From JAUIAI01 sp049680625 (GTDB lineage Bacteria > Pseudomonadota > Gammaproteobacteria > Burkholderiales > Burkholderiaceae_E), in NCBI GenBank assembly GCA_049680625.1, contig JBAUID010000068.1, positions 1 to 24,070 on the forward strand: a stretch of DNA of 24,070 nt. Direction: 5' to 3'. The notes under the pieces were generated by a model. It saw only the letters and a list, made by a program, of their open reading frames with translations, was not told the origin of the DNA and ran no database searches. Shown piece by piece: positions 1-8,474 of the stretch (the first letter of the stretch is position 1; every line of letters starts with the position of its first letter). A program made the translations under genes and the position numbers.

Positions 1-57
1 GTAGTGGCCGGCTTGGTGCCTGTATATATCGATTGGGTTCCGGTGTTGGAGGATTGA
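1..57 (+). CDS. possible C-terminal end of an upstream gene (partial)
   Basis: Frame 1 is open from the first base to a TGA at 55-57 and would encode the last 18 residues of a protein ending VPVYIDWVPVLED. The piece is too short to assign a family, and no start lies inside the window. The only support is an uninterrupted frame at the edge and the lack of any other gene over these bases. It would be convergent with the LysE gene, whose stop lies about 30 bases further on. Confidence 0.3.
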   Translation, partial: VVAGLVPVYIDWVPVLED

Positions 58-85
58 CGCCATAAACAAAAGTCCAGAGAGTTAG

Positions 86-715
86 TTACTGTCGTGACAA
101 CGCCAGCTTCAGTCCCAGCAAACCAAAGGCCCCGGCAAAAGAACGTTTCAACCACAACAAAACCGTCGGCCGGGAAATGACATACTCGCGCGCGTACGAC
201 GCGCAGAATCCGTAGCCGATAAAAACGATGAACGTCATCAACATGAACATCAGGGCCAGGCCAAGCAACAAAGCGGTGGGATGAATGGTTTGGGCCGGTA
301 CAAACTGCGGTAGAAACGCAAAAAAGAACAAAGTCAGTTTGGGGTTGAAAAAATTCAGCAAAATACCGTTGCGAATAATTCGCCAGGCCGGTAACTGATT
401 CTTTGTCGGGTCAGCGTCAGCACCGACGTCGACATCTAGCGGACCTTGATCGCGCAGGATACTCCAGGCCATGTAAAACAAGTAGGCAACCCCAAGCACT
501 TTCAGAATTTGAAAGGCTGATGCACTGGTATGCATCAATGCGGCCAGGCCGGCGATACTGGCCGCAATATGCCAGACGATACCCAGGGTGCAACCAAGAG
601 CTGCAATCACGCTTGCCCGCATCCCCTGGCCAAGGCCAACCGCGATCGTGTACAACACGCCGGTACCTGGCAGAAGAATCACAACCAGAGAAGTCAGCAG
701 GAAGTCGATAGTCAT
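86..715 (-). CDS. LysE/RhtB-family amino acid exporter
   Basis: The product is a 209-residue, very hydrophobic inner-membrane protein. It has the hallmarks of the LysE/RhtB superfamily: a first helix starting within about 10 residues of the N-terminus, the segment LLPGTGVLYTIAVGLGQG at about 15-32, and FFNPKLTLFFFAFLPQF at about 122-138. The family exports amino acids or related metabolites, using the proton gradient. Length matches the usual 200-210 residues. The start is ATG at 715-713. It is divergent from the IlvD/Edd gene across a 126-base gap, so shared control is possible. The substrate cannot be told from sequence. Confidence 0.9.
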   Translation of the reverse strand: MTIDFLLTSLVVILLPGTGVLYTIAVGLGQGMRASVIAALGCTLGIVWHIAASIAGLAALMHTSASAFQILKVLGVAYLFYMAWSILRDQGPLDVDVGADADPTKNQLPAWRIIRNGILLNFFNPKLTLFFFAFLPQFVPAQTIHPTALLLGLALMFMLMTFIVFIGYGFCASYAREYVISRPTVLLWLKRSFAGAFGLLGLKLALSRQ

Positions 716-792
716 GTAATTGGTGTGGTCCGTGGTTGTCGGGATGCGTAGTGAGAATGAAAAATCAGTCAGCAGTTTATTATGCGAGAGTG

Positions 793-808
793 GACCGGAA
801 TACCGGTC
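793..808. promoter_or_regulatory. inverted repeat in the LysE/IlvD divergent gap
   Basis: GACCGG (793-798) and CCGGTC (803-808) are perfect inverted arms around AATA. They lie about 34 bases before the dehydratase ATG and 78 bases before the LysE start. A second small palindrome, CCAATTGG, is at 824-831. The location suits an operator for one or both divergent genes. No regulator gene is adjacent, so function is inferred from position and symmetry only. Confidence 0.35.
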
Positions 809-841
809 GGTTACAAAGCCATACCAATTGGAACCTAATCA

Positions 842-2560
842 ATGACCCAAGACAGCCCCATTTTCTGGAAGAACAACCGCGTAGAAATGCGCGCCGCCGG
901 TTTTGACCCGGACGAAGCCGCCAAAACCAACCGTATTGTCACCATTGCCAGCGCCTACACTAACGCCCATCGCTGCAATAACCGGGTACGCGAAATCACC
1001 GATCTGCTGGTCGAGCGCATCGGCGCACGCGGTGGGCAGGGTTTGATTGTTGGCGCCCCGGCAGTATCGGATGCACTAACCCAGGGAACACCCACCGCTG
1101 GTTACAGTCTGGTCTCCCGTGATGTTGCGGCGGACTGTTTTGAAATTGGCCACTTCGCCCATCACGGTGAGGCAATGATTGTTATTTCCGGCTGCGACAA
1201 AACCGGGGCTGCTGCCCTTATGCCGCTGGCGCGTACAAATGCGTTTGGGCTGGTGCTTTACCCGGGCACGGCTTCGCCAGGCCGGGTGTCGTTTGAGCCA
1301 TATGCCAGCAAAGGCAACAACATCACAATTATGGACTGGGCCGAAGGGCGGGCCGCACACGAGGCCGGGCGGTTAAGCCAAGAGCAATACCTTGAAATCG
1401 AAAGCAACGTGATGCCCGGCAGTGGCACCTGCGGCGCCATGTTTACTGCCAACACCATGAGCACCTGCGCTGAAGCCATTGGCATGATGTTGCCTCGGGG
1501 CGCGTCACATCCGGCTGATTACGATGCATCAAGCCCGATGCATGATGATGTCCGCGCCCAGGCCGAAGCCTCGGTTGATGCCGTGTATCAATTAATTGCG
1601 GCCGGCATTCGTCCGCGCGACATCATGACTGAGCGCGCATTCGAAAACGCCATCACCACTATTTATGCGATGGGTGGTTCAACCAATATGTATTTGCACA
1701 TGCTGGCCATTGCCCGCGAAGCCCAGGTGCCAATAACCATCGAAACCATTCAATCCGTTGGTGAGCGGGTGCCTCTTATTGCCAACCTGCAACCGCACGG
1801 CCGTTACGCGATGACCAGTCTGCATGCGCTGGGTGGAGTGCCCGTGGTGATGAAAGAGTTGCTCAGTCACGGCTTCTTGCACGGTGATGTCATGACAGTC
1901 ACTGGCAAAACCCTGGCAGAAAACCTCGATGCTGTCCCAAGCTTAGCGCAACTCGGTGAACAAGATATTGTTTTTCCCGTCGATAAACCCATTGCCAGGC
2001 CGAACAACCACATCAGCGTGTTGAAAGGAAATATCGCGCCGGAAAGCTGTGTGTTGAAACTCTCTGGAAAAACCCTGGAAAATGGCGTGTTTCGAGGTCG
2101 TGCCGTGGTCTTTGAAACCGAGGCCGACACCATGGCCGCCATCAAAGCCGGCAAGATTGTGTCCGGTGACGTGATCGTTGTCCGCTACGTTGGCCCGGTT
2201 GGAGGCCCTGGTATGCCCGAGATGGTAATGCTAACCATTCAGTTGCAAGGCCATGGCCTGGGTAAAGATGTTGCCCTGATTACCGACGGTCGTTTTTCCG
2301 GTGTGTCCCACGGCATTCTTATTGGCCATGTGTCACCTGAAGCGGCGCGGGGCGGCCCCATTGCAGCGGTGCGTGATGGTGACAGCATTGTTATCGACCC
2401 GATTGCGCGCACCGTGAACCTGGAGCTCAGCGACGAAGAGATTGCCGAGCGCATGAAAGACTGGCAGGCGCCCGATATGTCGAGCCGTATACGGGCGGGT
2501 AGTGTTCACGACAAATACGTCCGCCTGGTGTCAACCGCCCACTATGGTTGCGTTTTGTAG
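842..2560 (+). CDS. IlvD/Edd-family dehydratase (dihydroxy-acid dehydratase-like)
   Basis: This 572-residue protein belongs to the IlvD/Edd iron-sulfur dehydratases, which remove water from 2,3-dihydroxy acids or sugar acids. Three cysteines sit where the family binds its cluster: C45 (HRCNNR), C118 (SGCDKTG) and C197 (PGSGTCGAMFTANTM). The C-terminal half carries TDGRFSGVSHG, which holds the conserved serine, and GHVSPEAARGG. The N-terminus (FWKNNRVEMRAAGFDPDEA) and the C45 context differ from classical biosynthetic IlvD. No other branched-chain amino acid gene is near. A class II aldolase and an oxidoreductase follow, so a catabolic sugar-acid role is as likely as valine/isoleucine synthesis. 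ATG 842 follows GGAA at 830-833. Family assignment is firm; substrate is open. Confidence 0.9.
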   Translation: MTQDSPIFWKNNRVEMRAAGFDPDEAAKTNRIVTIASAYTNAHRCNNRVREITDLLVERIGARGGQGLIVGAPAVSDALTQGTPTAGYSLVSRDVAADCFEIGHFAHHGEAMIVISGCDKTGAAALMPLARTNAFGLVLYPGTASPGRVSFEPYASKGNNITIMDWAEGRAAHEAGRLSQEQYLEIESNVMPGSGTCGAMFTANTMSTCAEAIGMMLPRGASHPADYDASSPMHDDVRAQAEASVDAVYQLIAAGIRPRDIMTERAFENAITTIYAMGGSTNMYLHMLAIAREAQVPITIETIQSVGERVPLIANLQPHGRYAMTSLHALGGVPVVMKELLSHGFLHGDVMTVTGKTLAENLDAVPSLAQLGEQDIVFPVDKPIARPNNHISVLKGNIAPESCVLKLSGKTLENGVFRGRAVVFETEADTMAAIKAGKIVSGDVIVVRYVGPVGGPGMPEMVMLTIQLQGHGLGKDVALITDGRFSGVSHGILIGHVSPEAARGGPIAAVRDGDSIVIDPIARTVNLELSDEEIAERMKDWQAPDMSSRIRAGSVHDKYVRLVSTAHYGCVL

Positions 2561-2639
2561 GCCGGGTAATCCGGTTCGGAGGCGGCGCAAACGTAACCGA
2601 ATCATCAGTATTGCCGCGCCCGTGTGCGCGGCAGCCCGC

Positions 2640-2675
2640 TTCACGCGGTTGCCGATGCGGCGTATAGTCGGCGAA
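2640..2675 (+). promoter_or_regulatory. promoter predicted to give a leaderless aldolase mRNA
   Basis: A -35-like TTCACG (2640-2645) and a -10-like TATAGT (2663-2668) are separated by exactly 17 bases. The expected start of transcription, about 7 bases after the -10, falls on the aldolase ATG at 2675. No Shine-Dalgarno sequence precedes that ATG, which fits a leaderless message. This is prediction from consensus only. Confidence 0.4.
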
Positions 2676-3400
2676 TGAAAGACGATGCAGACGTTCAATT
2701 TGATGCCGCCATCGGCAAGCAATTTTTGCGCTACGCACAAATGGTCAGCAGGCGCGGTTACATACATAACACCCTGGGCAACATGGCGGTCAGGGTGCCG
2801 CACCCGGCGTATGTTGACGGTGTCGCCTACACCAAACACGCCGAGGTTTCACTAGAGGAGGTGTCGATTGATAACATCGTTATTACCGACATTCCGAGCC
2901 CGCGTTTGTTGTACGGTAACCGGGTAACCAGTGTTGGCCATAATTTGAACCGGGAAATTCTGCGTCTGCGAACCGATATCAATGCCGTGATACACGTGCA
3001 CGACGATTCGACGATTGCCTTGTTCGCCAGCGGCGGGTTTAAAGAAGTTGGTGTGATCTCACTTGATATGCCGTTTATCCTGGGCAAATGGCCACACTAT
3101 GTAGACGCCCATATCGATGTCGAAGCCGATGTCGGGCCGGTGGCTCAATTCATTCAGGACACAAATACGGTTGTGCTTCTTGGTCATGGTGTGACCTCAC
3201 TTGGGCGAAATTTGTCAGAGGCCTATCACCGGCTTAACTCTTTTACCTCTGAGGTGCGCCGCAATATCGCAGCGGAGCAGCTCGCCGCCATAAAGGGCAC
3301 TAACGTGCAATACCGATCGCGCGAAGAAATCGATGAAATGCACCGCTTTGCCGAACAAATTATCTATCCGAAGCGTGCCCATGGTGTGATGAATATATGA
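2675..3400 (+). CDS. class II aldolase/adducin family protein
   Basis: The 241-residue product matches the class II aldolase/adducin fold, whose members (fuculose- and ribulose-phosphate aldolases and relatives) cleave or decarboxylate sugar derivatives using a divalent metal. The HVH pair in AVIHVHDDSTIALFASGG (residues about 105-122) and the histidine of VVLLGHGVTSLG (about 167-178) fit the metal ligands. The early GYIHNTLGNMAVRV segment fits the substrate-phosphate loop region. An upstream GTG at 2624 would add 17 residues of poor quality, so ATG 2675 is preferred; it also coincides with a predicted transcription start. The gene lies 114 bases after the dehydratase on the same strand. Substrate unknown. 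Confidence 0.82.
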   Translation: MKDDADVQFDAAIGKQFLRYAQMVSRRGYIHNTLGNMAVRVPHPAYVDGVAYTKHAEVSLEEVSIDNIVITDIPSPRLLYGNRVTSVGHNLNREILRLRTDINAVIHVHDDSTIALFASGGFKEVGVISLDMPFILGKWPHYVDAHIDVEADVGPVAQFIQDTNTVVLLGHGVTSLGRNLSEAYHRLNSFTSEVRRNIAAEQLAAIKGTNVQYRSREEIDEMHRFAEQIIYPKRAHGVMNI

Positions 3401-3482
3401 GGTTGCGCACAAAAGCTGAGGCGGTACCGGCTGATTGGTCAGAGTACATTCACAGGCAATGCAAACAATGCGCGGCCAGGAC

Positions 3483-4484
3483 ATGAAAGCCGCGGTCTTC
3501 GATCAATACGGATCCGCACAAGTGATCCATTTAGTCGATTTGCCCAAACCAACGCCCAGGCGCGACGAAGTACTGATTGAGGTGGTCACCACTACTGTCA
3601 ACGCGGCGGACTGGCGACTGCGCAGCTTAAAAGTGCCCAGGGGTTTTGGCCCTCTGGTGCGTATATTCATGGGTCTCACCCGGCCACGAAAAAGAATCCT
3701 TGGTGTTGAGTTGGCCGGCCGGGTTGTGGCCGTCGGCAGTGGGGTTTCGCGCTTTGCTGTCGGTGATGATGTTATTGCCTTTCCGGGTGCCCGCCTGGGG
3801 GCTCATGCCGAATTCGTTGCTTTGCCTGAGTTGGTGCCAATGATTCCCAAGCCAATCGCGTTGAACTGGGACGAAGCGGCCGCCCTGTGTTTTGGTGGCA
3901 CGACGGCGATCGACTTCCTGATCAACAAAGGTGGCTTGCAGGCCGGTGAGCACGTGCTGATCAATGGTGCCAGCGGTAGTGTCGGTACCGCTGCCGTTCA
4001 GCTTGCACGCAGCCTGGGTGCTGTTGTGACCGCTGTCTGTGGAGCTAACCAAAGTGCACTGGTTGAGCGGCTTGGTGCTGATCAGACGATTGATTATTCC
4101 ACCAAAGACTTTGCCCGGCTTGGCCAAACCTGGGATGTGATTCTGGATGTTGTCGGTAATGCCCCATGGCAGAGGGTGCGGCAAGTGCTTAATCCGCACG
4201 GGCGCTTACTCAGCGTTGTCGCCAATCTGCCCGAAACCCTGAAAGCAGTCTTCCCCCGCTGGGACAACGGCAAGAGAAATATCTCCGGTACCGCCCGTGA
4301 AGATGTTCGCGATCTGAACAAGCTGGCCGAGCTGGTTGTGTCCAACAATTACCGACCCGTAATCGATGAAGTATTTTCATTCGACCAAATTGCAGACGCG
4401 CACCGTCGGTTTGATACCGGCAGCAAGCACGGCAGCCTGGTGATTCACGTGCACACCGATGCGTCCGCACCGCTAGAAATCTGA
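3483..4484 (+). CDS. NAD(P)-dependent MDR-family oxidoreductase (quinone reductase-like)
   Basis: A 333-residue medium-chain dehydrogenase/reductase of the zinc-free quinone-oxidoreductase type. It opens with MKAAVFDQYGSAQVI, has the GroES-like half including GVELAGRVVAVGSGV and FAVGDDV, and then the nucleotide-binding stretch HVLINGASGSVGTAAVQLARSLGA. No structural-zinc cysteine cluster is visible. Such enzymes reduce quinones, enones or alkenals with NADPH. ATG 3483 is chosen because it gives the standard family N-terminus; the frame is open further upstream (TTG 3435, ATG 3459). It starts 82 bases after the aldolase stop, same strand, so co-transcription is plausible. It ends convergently with pgaD. 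Confidence 0.87.
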   Translation: MKAAVFDQYGSAQVIHLVDLPKPTPRRDEVLIEVVTTTVNAADWRLRSLKVPRGFGPLVRIFMGLTRPRKRILGVELAGRVVAVGSGVSRFAVGDDVIAFPGARLGAHAEFVALPELVPMIPKPIALNWDEAAALCFGGTTAIDFLINKGGLQAGEHVLINGASGSVGTAAVQLARSLGAVVTAVCGANQSALVERLGADQTIDYSTKDFARLGQTWDVILDVVGNAPWQRVRQVLNPHGRLLSVVANLPETLKAVFPRWDNGKRNISGTAREDVRDLNKLAELVVSNNYRPVIDEVFSFDQIADAHRRFDTGSKHGSLVIHVHTDASAPLEI

Positions 4485-4619
4485 CCAGTTAACAAGTTAG
4501 TCAGGCGTCTGGACTCGTTCAACCCATCATCACCGTTTTGTGAAGCAAGACTACGTAAGCGCTGCCAGAGATGCTGTTTTTCATGCCTGCCGGTAATGGT
4601 TAACGGGTTAACGCATCGC

Positions 4620-5186
4620 TTATGTCGACGGCTCGGGCGCTGGCCGGCGTCTGACAATGTCAGCCACTGGTGCTGACGCCCCGGATTTAGCGTCAAGGGC
4701 CGGCAGTTTCGGTGCCGCGCCGACGTTAACTTTCAGGATGCGACCCTCGTCATCATGACTGACGAACAGCACCCGGGCCTGCTGCCATTTAGCGAGCCGC
4801 TGCGGCGGTACGCCGTGTACCTGCGCGACTTGTTCAATAGTTACCGCGGCGCGGCCGCGGCGTCGATCAAGGCCGCGAAAGCGACGCAGGTTGTAAGCCG
4901 CCCATAAATAGAGCGAGCCGACGAGCACGAAAATTACCCCACCGTAGAAGAGCAATTGCTCACCGAGCACGCCAATCTCCAGTGGTCTGATCACGTAATA
5001 TTCTGCGCGTATGCCACCGAATATCCATGCGAGCGTTGTAATCAGCGGTAACCACAGGAGGGTCCAGATCATCCAGAACACCGCGGTCGTCGAACGCAGA
5101 ACCCAGCGTTGCGTGGGCGACTGCAGATCTGAGCGACGGATGATTAACGGACGGCGGGACTGATGCCGCGATCGGAACTTGCCCAT
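4620..5186 (-). CDS. pgaD: PgaD-like subunit of the PNAG synthase
   Basis: The 188-residue product has two strong membrane segments (about 28-55 and 74-98) followed by a basic cytoplasmic tail. This is the architecture of PgaD, the small partner of PgaC needed for synthesis of poly-beta-1,6-N-acetylglucosamine and for its activation by cyclic di-GMP in Escherichia coli. It is the last gene of the pga operon. The start chosen is ATG 5186-5184, preceded by GGGGAGA (5194-5200 read on the minus strand). The gene therefore begins 43 bases inside pgaC. The frame is open upstream, but that part is the shadow of pgaC. At 188 residues it is longer than E. coli PgaD, with a proline- and arginine-rich C-terminus. 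Assignment rests on topology and position. Confidence 0.85.
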   Translation of the reverse strand: MGKFRSRHQSRRPLIIRRSDLQSPTQRWVLRSTTAVFWMIWTLLWLPLITTLAWIFGGIRAEYYVIRPLEIGVLGEQLLFYGGVIFVLVGSLYLWAAYNLRRFRGLDRRRGRAAVTIEQVAQVHGVPPQRLAKWQQARVLFVSHDDEGRILKVNVGAAPKLPALDAKSGASAPVADIVRRRPAPEPST

Positions 5187-6427
5187 CGTGCTGTCTCCCC
5201 TTTTTGTCGCGCCAGCGCCTTGGGCAGACCGACGATTGTTGTGAACATGCTGAGCGTCCAGTACGCCAGCGGATACCAGATCATCCACCAGTAGGTACGG
5301 CGCAGCCCTTTCTCGTGGCGGGCGTCGAGCGCGAGGCCGACGGCAATCTGGATCAGGCAGGTTGTGCCGACGATGACACCTGTCCATTGTGGCAGCAGGG
5401 TCTCGACGTAGATTGGTACGGGCAGACCAAGCACCGTCCCGAACAGCCAGCACAGGCACAGGATGAACATTGTGTACGCCCAGGCGACGCTGGTTGCGTA
5501 CTCAATAAAAACCGGCCACATTCGCCGCTGCCGCCAGCGCATCAACGCACGCAGGTTCTTCCGGAGTACCTGGGTGCCGCCAGTCGCCCAGCGCAGCCGC
5601 TGTTTCCACAGACCGCGCAGGGTTTCGGGCATCAGAATCCAGCACAGTGCGTTCGGTTCAAAGCGCACATCCCAATGGGCCATCTGCAACTTCCACGACA
5701 CGTCAACATCTTCGGTCAGCATGTCGGCGCTGAAATAGCCGACGTCGTGCAGGGCCGTGCGACGAAATGCGGCGACCACGCCAGAGACGGTGAATACCCG
5801 CCCGTAAGTTCGCTGTGCACGCTTGATCAGGCCGATGGTTGACGAGAATTCCCCGACCTGGAGACTGCCGAGCAGGGTAGAGCGGGTGCGGATGCGCGGG
5901 TTGCCGGTCACGGCACCAACGCGTGCCCACCGGAAGTGCCAGACCAGCCAGTGCAGCGCCCACGGGTGCAACAGTGCGTCGCCGTCGATCACGACAATGA
6001 TCGACGCGTCGGTGAGCGCGATCGCCGTGTTCAGGCCGTTCGCCTTGCCCTGGTTCTCCTCCAGGTGTACGACGCGCAGCCGCCGGCTGCGCATTGCCAT
6101 CACGTCAAGGATGGCGCCGGTCGAGTCGTTGCTAGCATCATCTATCACGATGACTTCGAGATTCGGGTACTTCGATGCGAGCACCGCGCGGGTTGTCTCG
6201 TAGACGTTGTCTTCCTCGTTGCGGCACGGTACCAATACTGCCACCTTCGGCTTGTCTTTCAGCTCTGGCGGTTTGTTGATCGGCGGCATGTGCCGTTCAT
6301 ATTGTCGCCAGTAGTACAGGGCACCCGCGATCCAGACCCAGGCCATAAACAGCGGGTAGTAGAAAGAAAACGCCGACATCCATTGGGCGGCGTTCGAGGG
6401 AAACCATTCGTAGCTCATAAAGCTCAT
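5144..6427 (-). CDS. pgaC: PgaC, poly-beta-1,6-N-acetyl-D-glucosamine synthase
   Basis: This 427-residue processive family 2 glycosyltransferase of the inner membrane polymerises UDP-GlcNAc into beta-1,6 chains. It has the full motif set: VLVPCRNEEDN (64-74), IDDASNDSTG (95-104), the DGD metal site (148-150), TED with its catalytic acid (238-240) and QRLRW (276-280). One membrane segment precedes the catalytic domain and several follow it. Length is close to E. coli PgaC. ATG 6427 follows an AGAG-type ribosome site 19 bases after the pgaB stop; ATG 6418 is an alternative. The gene order A-B-C-D and the pgaD overlap leave little doubt. Confidence 0.96.
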   Translation of the reverse strand: MSFMSYEWFPSNAAQWMSAFSFYYPLFMAWVWIAGALYYWRQYERHMPPINKPPELKDKPKVAVLVPCRNEEDNVYETTRAVLASKYPNLEVIVIDDASNDSTGAILDVMAMRSRRLRVVHLEENQGKANGLNTAIALTDASIIVVIDGDALLHPWALHWLVWHFRWARVGAVTGNPRIRTRSTLLGSLQVGEFSSTIGLIKRAQRTYGRVFTVSGVVAAFRRTALHDVGYFSADMLTEDVDVSWKLQMAHWDVRFEPNALCWILMPETLRGLWKQRLRWATGGTQVLRKNLRALMRWRQRRMWPVFIEYATSVAWAYTMFILCLCWLFGTVLGLPVPIYVETLLPQWTGVIVGTTCLIQIAVGLALDARHEKGLRRTYWWMIWYPLAYWTLSMFTTIVGLPKALARQKGETARWASSDRGISPAVR

Positions 6428-6446
6428 CGTCTCTTATCAACCAGTT

Positions 6447-8474
6447 TCAGTGCCGCGGCACCGCACGTGCCGAAAAAGCCGGCACGATACTGTCGAGCGA
6501 GGGCTGGTTGGCGTGTGTGTCGTCGGGGTAGTAGCCGATGTGACGTGCGCCGGCAAGTTCAAGCCGACGAATCCAGCCGGCAAGTTCAGCGGTTGGAACC
6601 GGCCGTTTCGACTTCCAGTCGCGCGCCTGCAGTTCGAACACAGTGCGATCGAACCCACCCGGTACCGCGTTGACGCTTTCAATCAGGGTGTCCAGAAATG
6701 CAGTCGGATTAGATGCACCTTCAAGATAGGGCATTGCCATAAGACCGACCCGGTCATAGTTCGCGAGAAACAGCGGTAGTGATTGTGCGTACCATTGCTC
6801 GGCGCCACGGTCCAGAACGGGCCGCGCGTAGAGGTTGCGCGCCAGCTTGACCGGGGCGCGCCAGCGAGATACCCGATCACGCAGCTCGTGGGTAAATGCG
6901 ATCAACCAGTCTGTCTTCGCACGTGACCAGCGCGCCAGCAAGCTTGGGTCGGCGCGAATAGCTTGAACCGATCCCGGCAGTCTCCAGTGCTTTTGATACA
7001 CGGTAAGCGCTGCGGGATGTGTGTCCTCGTAGTCACCGATGATCGCATCGTCGTGGAAGAGAAGGCCGTTAAAGTGACTGTGCCTGGCTAGATCTTCGTA
7101 GATCTCGCCGATGACTTCGCGGGCCAACGGTGAGAATGGTGACAGTCGTTGGTAGCTTGAGCCTGGATGGCCGGCCACTGCCCGCACGGTTTCATTGCTG
7201 GCCGGATGTTCGTTGGGCAGCTGAAACGCGAGCAGCGGCATCCATGCATAGACCTCGACTTCGGCCCGCGTCATCAGTTGCCAGGCCGTCCGGTTAAACA
7301 GATCAGCCCGCATCGGCAGGTGACGGTTCGGAAAATAAGTGGCATCGGCTTCACCGTCGCCGTCGGGGTCGGCAAATGCCTGCAGCCAGACCGTGCTTGG
7401 GCGCAGCTCAACAATTCGGTCGAGAAGCGCTGACAGGTTACGTTCCTGTTGCGCCGGATCCGCATCGAAAACCTGATCGAGGTCGACCTGGACAACGCGT
7501 TCGTTCTCGCGGTGCTTCAGGCCCTCGAAGGCAGACTGGAATGCGCCAATGCCAGGGGCGAATTCGATGATTGCCCGCCGAACCCTGTCCAGTGGGGCGC
7601 CTACCGGCTGTGGTCCGTCGTCAAGCGTCAGCGCGATTGGCATGCCGAGCTCACTGGCGATCGACTGGGTTGTGCCGTTGTATTTCCCGTAGGGCCAGAC
7701 GATTGCCCGCGGCCGCTTGCCAAGCTTGCGCCGGATCAACGCGGAATTGCGCTCAAGGTCGTTTCGAATCCGGGCCTGGTATCCACTGTCGGTTTCATAC
7801 CGTTGCGTCGCGGCATCCCACACCCGTGATACGGCCGCTGGTTGTTCGTTGCCTTGCGGGTTTCCCTGCAGCCCGTGATGTAAGTCGTAGCTGTGTGACG
7901 CAACCTCGACCAGTCCGCTGGCCACTATTTCGCGAATTTGGTCCCAGCTCATAAAGTAGTCGCGTGGCGTTGGCTTGCCGTCGTAGACCACGGTAGCGTC
8001 TGGCGCCGCATCAAGCCAGCTACCAACCAGGGCGATAACCGCCGGATAGTTGTAGAGCTTGAGTAACGGGTAGACGCGGGTATAAAAATCTGCGTAACCG
8101 TCATCAAAGGACAACAGCACCGCATTGGGGGGTAGTGACTGGCGACCGGCGCGCGCTGCCAGTATGTCGTCGAGGCTGACCGGTTGGTAAGCATTAGCGC
8201 GCAACCAGTCAAACTGAGTGGTCAGCTGTGAGACACCAACCGCATAGCGGCCGTCGGCTGTGCGATCGGTTGCACCGCCATCACTGTCGACCTCGTGAAA
8301 CGACAGTGCAACAAAATGGTCGGGCGGAATCGAGAACAACTGTGGAAACGGTACCAGCGCCCCGTTTGCCGCCGCGTTCAGCGCGAAGGTGGCGGCAATA
8401 AATCCAGTCACCCACCGCACGTGACCCATCAAGCGATTCGCGCGCCGCCAAAACGCATCAGTGCTGATTGTCAA
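6447..8474 (-). CDS. pgaB: PgaB, PNAG N-deacetylase with C-terminal glycoside hydrolase-like domain
   Basis: PgaB partially deacetylates PNAG in the periplasm so that PgaA can export it. Numbered from TTG 8474, the deacetylase domain shows FDDGY (D124, D125) and SHSYDLHH (H194, H199), matching the Asp-Asp/His-His metal and catalytic set, then VWPYGKYNG. The C-terminal half has LLFHDDAIIGDY, typical of the PgaB glycoside hydrolase-like domain. The start is inferred: GGAG at 8481-8484 lies 6 bases before TTG 8474, which forms a TTGA overlap with the pgaA stop. An upstream TTG (8486) and a downstream ATG (8429) are alternatives. A hydrophobic signal segment (TGFIAATFALNAAANGA) is present but no lipobox cysteine, unlike E. 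coli PgaB, which is a lipoprotein. Confidence 0.94.
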   Translation of the reverse strand: MTISTDAFWRRANRLMGHVRWVTGFIAATFALNAAANGALVPFPQLFSIPPDHFVALSFHEVDSDGGATDRTADGRYAVGVSQLTTQFDWLRANAYQPVSLDDILAARAGRQSLPPNAVLLSFDDGYADFYTRVYPLLKLYNYPAVIALVGSWLDAAPDATVVYDGKPTPRDYFMSWDQIREIVASGLVEVASHSYDLHHGLQGNPQGNEQPAAVSRVWDAATQRYETDSGYQARIRNDLERNSALIRRKLGKRPRAIVWPYGKYNGTTQSIASELGMPIALTLDDGPQPVGAPLDRVRRAIIEFAPGIGAFQSAFEGLKHRENERVVQVDLDQVFDADPAQQERNLSALLDRIVELRPSTVWLQAFADPDGDGEADATYFPNRHLPMRADLFNRTAWQLMTRAEVEVYAWMPLLAFQLPNEHPASNETVRAVAGHPGSSYQRLSPFSPLAREVIGEIYEDLARHSHFNGLLFHDDAIIGDYEDTHPAALTVYQKHWRLPGSVQAIRADPSLLARWSRAKTDWLIAFTHELRDRVSRWRAPVKLARNLYARPVLDRGAEQWYAQSLPLFLANYDRVGLMAMPYLEGASNPTAFLDTLIESVNAVPGGFDRTVFELQARDWKSKRPVPTAELAGWIRRLELAGARHIGYYPDDTHANQPSLDSIVPAFSARAVPRH

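Noticed and set aside
3627..4199. A 190-codon minus-strand open frame opposite the MDR oxidoreductase
   Set aside because: It is fully covered by a gene with clear MDR motifs, and its translation has no domain features.
4485..4619. Terminator between the MDR gene and pgaD
   Set aside because: GTTAAC recurs and short symmetrical words occur, but no stable stem followed by a T-run was found on either strand.
5186..5459. Longer pgaD starting at 5459
   Set aside because: The extra 91 codons overlap pgaC coding sequence and give a charged sequence unlike PgaD, whereas ATG 5186 has GGGGAGA directly upstream.
5204..6673. Overlapping plus-strand open frames opposite pgaC and the end of pgaB
   Set aside because: These are shadows of pgaC and pgaB, with low-complexity arginine- and histidine-rich translations.
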